Shown in pieces: positions 6,726 through 15,456 of a DNA stretch of 64,000 nucleotides. The notes beneath the pieces were generated by a model, which worked only from the letters and a program-made list of their open reading frames with translations, searched no databases and was not told the DNA's origin. Source of the stretch: Natronosalvus hydrolyticus. Its GTDB lineage: Archaea > Halobacteriota > Halobacteria > Halobacteriales > Natrialbaceae. Position 1 is the first letter of the stretch; each line of letters opens with the position of its first letter. The stretch is from NCBI GenBank assembly GCA_025517525.1, contig JAOPJZ010000008.1:95567-159566 (forward strand), read 5' to 3'. Made by a program: the position numbers and the translations under genes.

Positions 6726-7661
6726 ATGGATGGATTGCATATACCCCAACGAGATGGACCGATCGATGTACATAGTGATAGTGACGAAGAACTGGATGCT
6801 TGCATCTATGTTAGAACATCATCTCCTTCACAGACATCCGGCTACTCGATCAGCGAGCAAATCAACCGGTGCTGGGATCAGTGTGAGGCAGCAGGTTGGT
6901 CGGTAAAGTACGTCTTTTCCGATAAAGCAGAATCGGGGCGGGATATGGACAGAACACAGTTCCAAAAAATGCTGGAGCGAGCGGAAGAGGGACGAATTAA
7001 CGTCGTTGTGTTCTGGAAGCTCGATCGGTTTTGTCGTTCGCTGGCAGACTTAGTCAAAATAGAAGAGAAGCTCCGATCATGGGACGTCGCTCTTCATAGT
7101 GTTACTGAGTTCATAGATACGACATCACCTGTCGGACGGTTCAATTTCCGGAATCTCGCATCAGCTGCTGAGCTTGAAAGCGACCTCACCAGTCAGCGAG
7201 TTCAAATCGGGATGTACGGACTGGCCAGGGAGAACAAGTGGCCAAATGATCATCCACCTCTCGGGTATGACAAGACGAGTACAGGGCGACTAGAGGTGGT
7301 TGACGACGAAGCGAATCTCGTCCGATGGATTTTTCATATCTACCTAGAGGAGCGTTCTATGCCACAAGTAGCTCATCTCCTGAATGAGAAGGGGATAACG
7401 ACGAAGAACGGAGATCAATGGTGTCGTCAGTCGGTGAACACCGTTCTCAGCAACGAACTATACATCGGGAATTATGAATTGGCTGATTACTGTGATCAAG
7501 TAGAGGAGTATCGGATCTTGCGTGATGAGTTATTCGAAGAAGTTGTGGAGACGCGTTTCCGGTTCCAAAATTCGGGGAACGAGATGGATCCGAAGCGTAA
7601 GAAATCCAAGAGTGAGAGGGTATTGAACCACTTCAAATGGATGGTTCAGGAGGGTGGATAA
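6726..7661 (+). CDS. Large serine recombinase
   Basis: A 311-residue serine site-specific recombinase. The resolvase domain shows CIYVRTSSPSQ (nucleophile Ser32), the arginine-bearing DRTQFQKML, and VVFWKLDRFCRS. It is followed by the recombinase domain (PPLGYDKTSTGRL, MPQVAHLLNEKGITTKNGDQW, VNTVLSNELYIGNYE). The usual zinc ribbon and long coiled coil of phage integrases are absent, so it is shorter than typical large serine integrases (450-550). It lies 3 nt after the Cas4-like gene and 1 nt before the TFB gene. Expected activity is strand exchange through a 5'-phosphoserine intermediate; the attachment sites are unknown. Confidence 0.85.
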   Translation: MDGLHIPQRDGPIDVHSDSDEELDACIYVRTSSPSQTSGYSISEQINRCWDQCEAAGWSVKYVFSDKAESGRDMDRTQFQKMLERAEEGRINVVVFWKLDRFCRSLADLVKIEEKLRSWDVALHSVTEFIDTTSPVGRFNFRNLASAAELESDLTSQRVQIGMYGLARENKWPNDHPPLGYDKTSTGRLEVVDDEANLVRWIFHIYLEERSMPQVAHLLNEKGITTKNGDQWCRQSVNTVLSNELYIGNYELADYCDQVEEYRILRDELFEEVVETRFRFQNSGNEMDPKRKKSKSERVLNHFKWMVQEGG

Positions 7662-7662
7662 G

Positions 7663-8460
7663 ATGACCGAGAAAACCTGTCCGTTGTGCAGCGGGAAGTT
7701 AATGGAGATTGTTTCGGGGTCTGACACCCTCGTCTGCGATGACTGTGGGATGGTTGATCCAGAGACGAAAACCGATCAGAGTGATGGAGGGGATAAAGGA
7801 GATGGATCATACTCCTCCAGTCAGACGGAAGACCAATCCCTGAAGACAGAGTGGATACGTGACGTCGAAATCAAGGATTCATCTGACGAGAATTTGGTTG
7901 AACTCCTAATATTGGTTGACGAAGTAGCTCTGGAACTGGGATTTGATGACGAGGAACGGGTTCGTGCTGCTGAATTAGCGACATCAGCGTGGGAAAACCG
8001 TCTCCCGCACGGTCGCAGTATGGACACCATCGTCGGTGCATGTGCCTACATCACGTCACGAGAAAATGAGCGTCCACGGCCTGTAAGTATCATAGCAGAG
8101 GTTCTCGGAGAGGACGAAGAATCAGTCAACAAATCATATCGAGTTCTGATTACCTCGTTGGAAGTCGAGGTTCCGCTAACCGGTCCAGATACGTACGCGT
8201 ATTACCTGGGTGAGCAACTCGGAATCCCAAATGACGTTACACGCTCGGTTGAGGATGTCCTATCGAAGGATATTGAAATCAGTGGTAATCCAGCCGGAAT
8301 TGCTGCAGGAGCACTCTACCTCGCAGCGAACGCCCGTGACCACGACATCACCCTAGTTGAAGCTGGCCAAGCAGCAGGTGTGGCAAAAGAAACTGTCTGG
8401 CGAAAAGTCAGCGACCTCCGTGAGTCAGAAGTCGGTGAAGGTTGCTTGACTCAAGTCTGA
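7663..8460 (+). CDS. TFB-like transcription initiation factor
   Basis: A 265-residue TFIIB homologue. The N-terminal zinc ribbon reads CPLCSGK and CDDCGM. Two cyclin repeats follow: about residues 80-165 (LGFDDEERVRAAELA, TIVGACAYITSR) and 170-260 (GIAAGALYLAANARD, TLVEAGQAAGVAKETVWRKV). The B-reader/linker region is acidic and divergent from housekeeping TFB. ATG 7663 follows the recombinase stop by one nucleotide; a GTG at 7654 would overlap. An element-borne TFB could direct transcription of this module from special promoters. The last 36 nt overlap the end of the convergent recombinase gene. Confidence 0.82.
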   Translation: MTEKTCPLCSGKLMEIVSGSDTLVCDDCGMVDPETKTDQSDGGDKGDGSYSSSQTEDQSLKTEWIRDVEIKDSSDENLVELLILVDEVALELGFDDEERVRAAELATSAWENRLPHGRSMDTIVGACAYITSRENERPRPVSIIAEVLGEDEESVNKSYRVLITSLEVEVPLTGPDTYAYYLGEQLGIPNDVTRSVEDVLSKDIEISGNPAGIAAGALYLAANARDHDITLVEAGQAAGVAKETVWRKVSDLRESEVGEGCLTQV

Positions 8461-10128
8461 GTCATCATCGGCATCCTCGTCGTCTTCAGGATCAGTAGGT
8501 TCCTGATCATCCGATCCATCATCCACACAGTCAAAAGCGAGATCTGGCAGCTCGAACGCGCGTCGGTACTTGCCCGGGAGAAGATCGCTTCCGAATGAGT
8601 TGTCACAATGCGAGCACGTGTATGAGTACTCCCAGTCCCCACCTTGGTTCTCTTCGATCTCGAAGGTTTCAGTCTCAGGACAGGAAGGACACCTGAGCGG
8701 CAGTGTGTCGTGGAGTTCGTTGAACTCCTCCTGTGTGAGGAGTGGTCCTTGGTGATTACACTCCTGACAGACGTAGTTCTTCAGTTTGATCCCCCAGCGC
8801 TCGATGTCTCCATTCGGTTCGATTTCTCCGCGGCATTTTCGGCACCGAGTATCAATTGAGTCGATCAGCGTAAGGACGTATTCCTCCCCGAATCGTCTCG
8901 CCGTCCGCTCTATCGGTTCAGGGATAGCCCTGGTGCCTGACGGAGTTGAGCTATTGTCCTCCAGAAGTTCCTGGGCTCCATTGAAGATCTCTAGATCAAT
9001 GACCGCAAGCTGTGGTTCATCACTAATGACTTCGCCTTCTAGCGCAAGTTGACCCATACACAAGCGGCTCTGTAGAATCGTCTTGATCTGTGAGTCGCTC
9101 AACGAGTCTTCCTCGGAGTCCTTTATCAGGTCTTTTTGGGTGTCGCTCAGCAAATCCTCCTCGGCGTCGGTTAACGGATCTTCAAGGTCGTAACGGTCAT
9201 TGATGATGCGTTTCACCTCTGCTCGATTTTCTTTTCGAACATACAGCTTGAAGATCTCAGGAATGATTTCTTTTCCTATCTCAGTCAGGTGAACGTACCC
9301 CTTATCATCTTTGAGGTATCCGAAGGGAGGCTTCCCAAAGGGCCACTTTCCCTGAACTAATTTATCTACTTGCCCATCACGCGCATTATCGCGGATTCGT
9401 TGGTACCATTCTCTTGAGAAAACTACCTGACGCACCAACATTGGGAAGTCGTATAGGTCGTCCCAGTCGAAATAGCCGTGCGTGTCCGCATAGAGCGTAG
9501 CCTCGGCTTCCCTCAGGCGTTTTAGGTAGTCGAACGTTTCCCACGGGTCCGCGCGGGTGAGGCGATCAAGTTTCGACACTCCGACAACATCAATTTCATT
9601 GTCCTCTGCCAGGGTGGCAACCTTGTCAAGGGATTCTCTGTTGACTGTGGCTGCTGACTCGGCGACTTCGAATTCCTTTTTGATGGTTCCGTCGCTAGCT
9701 TCTACTTCCTTTCTTAAATTTTCTAACTGACGATCCGTGCTCTCGCTTTTCATCTGTGGTCCAGTGCTTACTCGTGCGATGAGGCCCCAACGATCACCTT
9801 CTACCTCATCACGCCGCATGATTCCGAACAGGAGAGGAAGCATACCTGCTTTCTCCCCTACAATGAGGTAGACCAGGCCACCAGCGACAACCATCAAAGA
9901 GATGATTTGAACATGCCTTTTCGCATATGCACCTGATGTCTTTGGGATGGACAGATCTGCTATACCTCCATTTTCCATCCTATATTTAAATGCTGCATAG
10001 ACAGCACTTAGGGGACTGCGGCTGAATCGTTGCCATTGATTCGCGTCTTCGTTACGTTCTCTTTTGTGATCTGAACCACTCCTCCAGTGACAGGGGTGGA
10101 GTGATCGCACTTTTTTGAGTAGCGTCAT
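8425..10128 (-). CDS. Serine recombinase with N-terminal membrane segment and C-terminal zinc ribbons
   Basis: A 567-residue protein. Residues 73-104 are a hydrophobic segment (IISLMVVAGGLVYLIVGE). The resolvase domain begins about residue 113 with LIARVSTGPQ (Ser121), then STDRQLENLR and VGVSKLDRLTRADP. The recombinase domain holds GKWPFGKPPFGYL. A highly acidic, repetitive stretch (DAEEDLLSDTQKDLIKDSEE) precedes two zinc ribbons (CRKCRGE/CQECN and CPSC/CSHCD) and an acidic tail. A membrane segment before the catalytic domain is odd for a recombinase; an internal start at 9978 would retain it. It converges on and overlaps the TFB gene by 36 nt. Its relation to the other recombinase, partner or rival, is unknown. 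Confidence 0.78.
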   Translation of the reverse strand: MTLLKKVRSLHPCHWRSGSDHKRERNEDANQWQRFSRSPLSAVYAAFKYRMENGGIADLSIPKTSGAYAKRHVQIISLMVVAGGLVYLIVGEKAGMLPLLFGIMRRDEVEGDRWGLIARVSTGPQMKSESTDRQLENLRKEVEASDGTIKKEFEVAESAATVNRESLDKVATLAEDNEIDVVGVSKLDRLTRADPWETFDYLKRLREAEATLYADTHGYFDWDDLYDFPMLVRQVVFSREWYQRIRDNARDGQVDKLVQGKWPFGKPPFGYLKDDKGYVHLTEIGKEIIPEIFKLYVRKENRAEVKRIINDRYDLEDPLTDAEEDLLSDTQKDLIKDSEEDSLSDSQIKTILQSRLCMGQLALEGEVISDEPQLAVIDLEIFNGAQELLEDNSSTPSGTRAIPEPIERTARRFGEEYVLTLIDSIDTRCRKCRGEIEPNGDIERWGIKLKNYVCQECNHQGPLLTQEEFNELHDTLPLRCPSCPETETFEIEENQGGDWEYSYTCSHCDNSFGSDLLPGKYRRAFELPDLAFDCVDDGSDDQEPTDPEDDEDADDDSDLSQATFTDF

Positions 10129-10133
10129 GCAGG

Positions 10134-10179
10134 CCTTGGTTGGCCTGGGGGGTGTCTAGCCGCCCCCCTCAACCCAAGG
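10134..10179. repeat. Long GC-rich stem-loop between divergent genes
   Basis: CCTTGGTTGG (10134) pairs with CAACCCAAGG (ending 10179) with one bulge, and an inner GGGGGG/CCCCCC stem extends it. It lies in the 88-bp gap between the divergent recombinase (10128) and orphan gene (10217). It could be a recombination site, an mRNA-leader structure or a protein-binding site. Confidence 0.5.
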
Positions 10180-10216
10180 TCGAGGGGGAAACTTTATTAG
10201 TTCCGAATATGCGGGT

Positions 10217-11872
10217 GTGAACGTGTGGCGTGAAGATCATTTACACGGCGAATTATTTGCAGAAACACCTAAGCTGGGGATCGGGCTCACCTCAACCTGG
10301 CCAGAGATCAAGATCCAGAAACCGCTCACAGACGTCGAAAGAGATCAAAATCTCAACGCTAAATTCGTACTGGCGGGGAATCAAAGGCAACTGCTTAAAA
10401 CCGGCCGTGTTAAAAATAGGTCCACTCGAAATGAGCGAATCCTGGAAAAGCGCGACCTACTTCCAGAACGATTCAGGCATCTCATCACAGATATTGCCTT
10501 ACTGTCATTCAGATCTTATTTTTCCGAAGAAAATTGGAAAGAGGGAATTGTTCAACGGCAAACTGACCGAAGGTCCTCCAACCTAGCAGAGCGGTTAGAG
10601 GAGGCAGACTCGATTGACGAAGTCTCTGATGTCGAAATCGAACCTCAACGCGAGTACTACTATACACCGTTTGAATCATCTGTTGACCTCTGGGAGAAAC
10701 TTCTAAACATTCCACGAAGAACACAACACGTACGCGATGACGTGTTTTTTCACGGCCACGCTGTGAACTCGAAAGAGATCCAACTCGGCTTTGAGATCGG
10801 GAACACACTCCGCATTCTACGACCGGACGATTACGACCCAGCGTTCAATGACTGGGATTCGAGTGATGAACTCACCGGAGAGGGTCTAATGTGGGGGTTT
10901 CTACTATCGTTTATTGGTCAGTCCCAGTCGGATCTCAATAAAGAACGACAGCAGCTAGACGACTTATTTGAAATATTCAGCCACCTTCACGTATTAAGGA
11001 ATAAAGAATCACAGAGAATGCCAACAATGAGTGAGATAAAAGACTCGCAATACGACAAGGTCACCAAAGAAGCAGTCAAGGAAGCCGGATTCACACCTGA
11101 TCCCATAATTCTGAGAGAGGTTGAACACCACCGCGGGAGACTGGAGCAATCAAAAAGAGTTGAAGGGATTGATACTCTTCCAGATTCCATTCGTAATCAA
11201 GATGACTCCCAGTTCGAGAATCAAGATGATACAAAACGCGAAATAAGTCCAGACCTCAAAAAGAAGATATCGAAACGTATCGTAAAAGAAATCAATGAAG
11301 TCACTCCTCTGAAAGAGGTAGATGCTCTCCGACAGGGAATCAAGTTAGATATAGAAGTTATTCAGAGCAGGAGCGTAATGGGGGTAGACTCTGCCCATCA
11401 AGTGTTGCAAGAGGTCTGGCGTTTGCAATACAATGAAGGACCTGAAGAGGAAGAATCTGAAGAGGAGTCTAAAGATAGCAGCAAGACTGACAACACAGAT
11501 GCTGAGAGGCCATTCAATGGGCTAATTGACGAGACATATGATAGGAAAGAAAGATCAGATGTCACTTCAGAAGCTATTAGTCAGGGAATAGGATCATCTC
11601 CGTCAAATGTAACGGAAGTTCTAAACCAAGTTTCAGGTAAAGAAGGGTACGATCTCTGGACAAATGCACCCGTTATCAAAAAATTCAGCAGCGGTTCACG
11701 CGGGACAAAATGGGACTTAACGCCGTATGGATTATTACTCTGCTATACCAGTTTTGACTGTGGTGGAGACACTGAGTGGATGTATCATTGTGCGATTGGT
11801 CCAGAAGAACTCTCAGTGTACGAACGGAAACTTGTGATGAATGCAATAGACCACCTGGGACTCAGTGGATGA
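10217..11872 (+). CDS. Orphan 551-residue protein of the recombinase module
   Basis: A 551-residue hydrophilic protein that I do not recognise. The N-terminal 330 residues are alpha-helical in character (for example DLLPERFRHLITDIALLSF and LWEKLLNIPRRTQHV). A central charged linker (GPEEEESEEESKDSSK) follows. The last 110 residues look like a winged helix (DVTSEAISQGIGSSPSNVTE, then GTKWDLTPYGLLL). The GTG at 10217 is the only early start and follows the TATA-like CTTTATTAG at 10192-10200, consistent with a leaderless mRNA. It is divergent from the membrane-anchored recombinase. A DNA-binding accessory role is a guess from the C-terminus only. Confidence 0.6.
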   Translation: MNVWREDHLHGELFAETPKLGIGLTSTWPEIKIQKPLTDVERDQNLNAKFVLAGNQRQLLKTGRVKNRSTRNERILEKRDLLPERFRHLITDIALLSFRSYFSEENWKEGIVQRQTDRRSSNLAERLEEADSIDEVSDVEIEPQREYYYTPFESSVDLWEKLLNIPRRTQHVRDDVFFHGHAVNSKEIQLGFEIGNTLRILRPDDYDPAFNDWDSSDELTGEGLMWGFLLSFIGQSQSDLNKERQQLDDLFEIFSHLHVLRNKESQRMPTMSEIKDSQYDKVTKEAVKEAGFTPDPIILREVEHHRGRLEQSKRVEGIDTLPDSIRNQDDSQFENQDDTKREISPDLKKKISKRIVKEINEVTPLKEVDALRQGIKLDIEVIQSRSVMGVDSAHQVLQEVWRLQYNEGPEEEESEEESKDSSKTDNTDAERPFNGLIDETYDRKERSDVTSEAISQGIGSSPSNVTEVLNQVSGKEGYDLWTNAPVIKKFSSGSRGTKWDLTPYGLLLCYTSFDCGGDTEWMYHCAIGPEELSVYERKLVMNAIDHLGLSG

Positions 11873-12357
11873 GTGAATGTGAGATAGAAGTTCTGGAAGT
11901 AGGATTCTGGCCAGTGTTGATAACACAACCTCTTTCTTTTGTAAAATTATAAACTGTTGCGGTTCATCGGAGTGGATACGATACATCTGTAGCATGTCAT
12001 AGAATCATTCACGTGCTTCTAATCTCATTTAGCGTGTCATATAAACGTTCACAGCCGATTTATCGCGGTGGACCGGAGTGGCGAAGTGTTGAAATAGAAA
12101 AGGTTAGACAAGACAGTGCAAGATACAGAGGGTGAATGCAGCACGACGGCTCCGTTTGTTTCATACCGAAAGCAGTGAAACATCCGCACACTACACGTGC
12201 GTAGTGAGCAATAGTCTCGCTAGAACAGCTACCTAAGAAAGAAGATTTCATCAGAGTCTTGTGAACGCAATCGCTGAACGACATCATTATCTATGTCCAA
12301 TGCTTGGATACTGTGGGCGTTCCGAGCGTAATCACCGCCCTGACGCCTCTATCCATC
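11873..12357. other. Gene-poor stretch with two solitary cassette-end repeats
   Basis: About 485 bp. ATGTCATAGAA at 11994-12004 and GTGTCATATAA at 12034-12044 are variants of the cassette end at 2025/3250, both in left-end orientation and 40 bp apart. No matching right end was found downstream, and no reading frame looks real. Confidence 0.45.
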
Positions 12358-12576
12358 ATGGAAGCCAATCATCCCTCAACATCCTCCACTGGCGCATCGA
12401 CCACATTCGAACACGAACTCAATGACCTGATCATCTCAAGCTATGGCCGTGGGGCCGCCGTTGAAGATACGTGGGAGTTTCCCGGACCTGTTTCCGATGC
12501 CCCGAATTGGCGAGTCACGATCGAAAAAGTGCCGGCTGCTGAGCGGACATACGATCCATCACTGCTCGAAGAGTGA
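12358..12576 (+). CDS. Small conserved-looking haloarchaeal protein
   Basis: A 72-residue protein starting at ATG 12358 (an upstream TTG/GTG frame adds 18 unlikely residues). After a Ser/Thr-rich head it reads FEHELNDLIISSYGRGAAVEDTW and NWRVTIEKV, a pattern I associate with small haloarchaeal proteins of unknown function. No motif suggests activity. A DUF7344 regulator lies 190 nt downstream on the same strand, comparable to the two-gene arrangement of cassette 2. Confidence 0.5.
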   Translation: MEANHPSTSSTGASTTFEHELNDLIISSYGRGAAVEDTWEFPGPVSDAPNWRVTIEKVPAAERTYDPSLLEE

Positions 12577-12766
12577 TCAGGAAACTGGATAGATAACCCA
12601 AGCCGATTGACAGCATCCACAGTATATTAGTTTTCTAGCACGTTAACCGAACAAAAAGATATATAAGGGTTCTTGATCCACGTGCTGGTAGACGTACTCT
12701 GCTGAAGTTGGCGCGCGATGACGTGTTGGATGGAACGCCGTGTAGGTACAGTGCCAGCAGATAATC

Positions 12767-13123
12767 ATGATACCACTAACCGGAGACCCGAGCCACCCCG
12801 ACGATGACCGCCGCGATATCACCCCAACGCAAGTGTTTAAGGCCTTTTCCCACGACCGCCGACAACACACAGTGGCATATCTAGCGCAAAAACCGGCGGC
12901 CATCTCGCTCGGCGATCTGGCCGATTACATCGCAATCCAAGAAGGCGAGCTGACGAACGAACGGTACGAACGCGTTCTCACCGACTTGGCGCACTGTCAT
13001 CTGCCGCACCTCCATGATGCGGGACTCGTTCGATACAGCACGGACGAGGAACGGGTGGAATTAGCGGTCGAGCGAAGGGTAGTTGCGCCGTATCTGGAAC
13101 TCAGCGGTCACGCCTACGCATAG
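12767..13123 (+). CDS. DUF7344-type winged-helix regulator
   Basis: A 118-residue protein with the DUF7344 pattern: VFKAFSHDRRQHTVAYLAQ, ISLGDLADYIAIQEGEL, and ERVLTDLAHCHLPHLHDAGLVRY, then a short Val/Ala-rich end. Predicted DNA-binding winged helix. ATG 12767. Third member of the family in the left 13 kb. It could regulate the phosphate carrier 280 bp downstream, but nothing in the sequence proves this. Confidence 0.7.
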   Translation: MIPLTGDPSHPDDDRRDITPTQVFKAFSHDRRQHTVAYLAQKPAAISLGDLADYIAIQEGELTNERYERVLTDLAHCHLPHLHDAGLVRYSTDEERVELAVERRVVAPYLELSGHAYA

Positions 13124-13404
13124 ACGACTGTCCAAGGGATTTCGCGAGACATTCCAGTTGGTGAGGACAGTAACGGTGCAAATTCGTTTACAATAACGCC
13201 TGTACTGAGCGTTTGGCTTTGTTGACATCCTTTTATCTGACATTATTGTCAGAAACCATCTCCCCCAAGAACACATCTCAGTCGTTACAACACAGCCTAA
13301 ATAAATACTCAACTGAAGGATAACTACAACGGTAGGTGGATGCTGTTATAACTTACCCATCTATTACGGTAGTTATTTTACTACAACATCCTTATTATCT
13401 ACCA

Positions 13405-14580
13405 ATGGTAGAAACTTTACTCGCAATTGGTATTGTTGCGTCTATTTTTGTCGGGTTCAATATTGGTGGTTCATCTACCGGGATCGCGTGGGGGCCACCC
13501 GTCGGTGCAGGTATCGTCACAAAGACGACGGCGGCGGCGCTCATGACATTTTTCGTCTTTCTCGGTGGAATCACTGTCGGGCGGAACGTGATGGATACGT
13601 TGAGCGAGGGTATCATCACTATTGATCTCACGCTTTCAGCTGGCGTCGCCGTCCTTTTCTTCATTGGATTTGGCATCCTCATCGCCAATATCTTCGGTGT
13701 CCCCGTTCCAACGTCGATGACAACCGTCGGCGCGATAGCCGGTCTTGGACTAGCGACAGACACACTCAATTATGAGACGATTGCTGAGATCATCTCGTGG
13801 TGGATCGTCACGCCGATTATTGGATTTTGGATTGGCGGCGTTATTGGACGATACATCTACCCAGAAGTCAACCGACGGGTTGAGATTAAGAAATCAGATG
13901 GCCCGTTACTGACTCTCGACCGAAGAGGAACGCTTCCCAAACCAACGTTTGGCCCAAACACCACGTGGACAGAACTCACTACCACAGGAGTTGTGCTCAT
14001 TACCGCCTGTTACATGGCGTTCAGCGCTGGGGCAAGCAATGTCCCAAACGCCGCCGCTCCACTGGTTGGTGCAGGCGGACTCCCCGAAGATAGAGCGATC
14101 ATCATCGCTACGCTTGCGATTGGACTCGGTGGGTTTACCATTGCACGCCGAACGATGGAATCTGTCGGGGGTGAACTCAGTGATATCCCGCTGCTCGCAG
14201 CCCTCTTCGTCATGCTCACTGCATCAACAATCACAACGCTTCTCTCGTGGATTGGCATACCAATCAGCCTCGTGATGGCGACAGTGATGACTATCGTCGG
14301 CATCGGGTGGGGCCGTGCGACTCGACCGATTGGCTTCCGTGACGCCGTTAGCCGCGAGACGGAAGACCACGAGATCATCCCCGGTGCAATCACCGCCGAC
14401 AATATGGAGGGGAAACCAGCCGCACCGATTGGGGAAGAAGAACCAAAAGAGGTACTCAACGCAGGTGACCTTTTCAATCCTCGGGCGATAATGAAATATG
14501 TCTCAATGTGGATTATCGGCCCGTCCGTATCTACGCTCTTAGCCTACGGGTTCTTCATCCTTCTCCCGGGAGTTGCCTGA
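13405..14580 (+). CDS. PiT-family inorganic phosphate transporter
   Basis: A 391-residue, 10-12 segment membrane protein. The two PiT signature repeats are IFVGFNIGGSSTGIAWGPP near the N-terminus and AFSAGASNVPNAAAPLVG near residue 225 (canonical form GANDVANA). The family cotransports phosphate with Na+ or H+. ATG 13405 is chosen over GTG 13336 because it places GFNIGG in the first membrane helix as in the family. The N-terminal repeat is divergent (GFNIGGSS rather than GANDVAN). A UspA protein follows 38 nt after, a pairing seen often with haloarchaeal transporters. Confidence 0.85.
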   Translation: MVETLLAIGIVASIFVGFNIGGSSTGIAWGPPVGAGIVTKTTAAALMTFFVFLGGITVGRNVMDTLSEGIITIDLTLSAGVAVLFFIGFGILIANIFGVPVPTSMTTVGAIAGLGLATDTLNYETIAEIISWWIVTPIIGFWIGGVIGRYIYPEVNRRVEIKKSDGPLLTLDRRGTLPKPTFGPNTTWTELTTTGVVLITACYMAFSAGASNVPNAAAPLVGAGGLPEDRAIIIATLAIGLGGFTIARRTMESVGGELSDIPLLAALFVMLTASTITTLLSWIGIPISLVMATVMTIVGIGWGRATRPIGFRDAVSRETEDHEIIPGAITADNMEGKPAAPIGEEEPKEVLNAGDLFNPRAIMKYVSMWIIGPSVSTLLAYGFFILLPGVA

Positions 14581-14618
14581 CGATGGGACTTAGGTAGTTG
14601 GATGACATCTCTTGGGAT

Positions 14619-15047
14619 ATGATCTCACGAATTCTCGTTCCGATGGACGACTCCGAACACGCCGCTGAGGCTCTCGAATACGCGCTTGAGAACTATCCTG
14701 AAGCGAACATTACCGTCTTACACGTCGTCGGTGTCCCGTCAATGATGATGGGGGAAGCGACGGGCCTCGCTCTCGAAGAAGACATTAGCGAGGCTGCCGA
14801 CGAATATGCCGAGCCAGCTTTCGAACGCGCCCGCGAGATAGCTGACAAGCGTGATCGGGAGATCAACACCATCGTTGGTATCGGCCACCCTGCCCGGAAT
14901 ATTCTCGACCGAGCTGAGAACTACGATACAATTGTGCTCGGTGCTCACGGCGCAGATTGGACTCGTACAGTCCGTCGGTTTCTTGTTGGCAACGTCACCG
15001 AGACGGTGTCTAAACGGGCATCAATTCCAGTAATCATTGTCCGCTAA
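14619..15047 (+). CDS. UspA-type universal stress protein
   Basis: A 142-residue single UspA domain: RILVPMDDSEHAAEALEYAL at the N-terminus and the ATP-binding GAHGADWTRTVRRFLVGNVTE before PVIIVR at the end. The glycine loop (G-2x-G-9x-G[ST]-type) is partly kept. ATG 14619 gives the standard start; the TTG at 14598 is unlikely. It lies 38 nt downstream of the phosphate transporter and probably shares its transcript, acting as a cytoplasmic regulator or sensor of the carrier. Confidence 0.85.
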   Translation: MISRILVPMDDSEHAAEALEYALENYPEANITVLHVVGVPSMMMGEATGLALEEDISEAADEYAEPAFERAREIADKRDREINTIVGIGHPARNILDRAENYDTIVLGAHGADWTRTVRRFLVGNVTETVSKRASIPVIIVR

Positions 15048-15423
15048 TCAACGCGTGCCAGCTATCAACGATATGCTGATGAAGCGTGTGTCGTTGTTTC
15101 GAGAACTTCGAGGAGTATCGGGCTACAGCACGTTTTGCTAACTGAAAGACATTCTCGACAAACTGGAACAACGTGACTTCGGGAGAGTCTGCATTCGGTC
15201 ACACTACCGGCTGAACCTGTAACTCACTAAGGATTTCAACACCTATGAGAATCCTGCGACTGACCAAACCACGGATCGTCTAATAGCTGTTTCGTCGTCG
15301 ATGGTGTTCGGCACGTGTTGGTGACCTAGAATCGCACAACTTCGCTACAATTGAGTGGAAACAGCCCTCAGGCGGAGGCTATCTTGAAAGCGAGAGCAGT
15401 TGCTAACAGTGGGCGAATGCCCT
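15048..15423. other. No intact gene; possible decayed wHTH
   Basis: About 375 bp. In one frame LKDILDKLEQRDFGRV resembles part of a winged-helix regulator, but stops surround it. The rest is unassigned; part may belong to the IS110 element's right side. Confidence 0.35.
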
Positions 15424-15454
15424 GCTGAGTGGCACCGCGATGGTGCCACTCAGC
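15424..15454. terminator. 13-bp hairpin immediately after the IS110 transposase gene
   Basis: GCTGAGTGGCACC and its exact complement GGTGCCACTCAGC flank a 5-nt loop (GCGAT). It lies 2 nt beyond the transposase stop codon. It may end the transposase mRNA or be a structural part of the element's right end. Confidence 0.6.
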
Positions 15455-15456
15455 GA

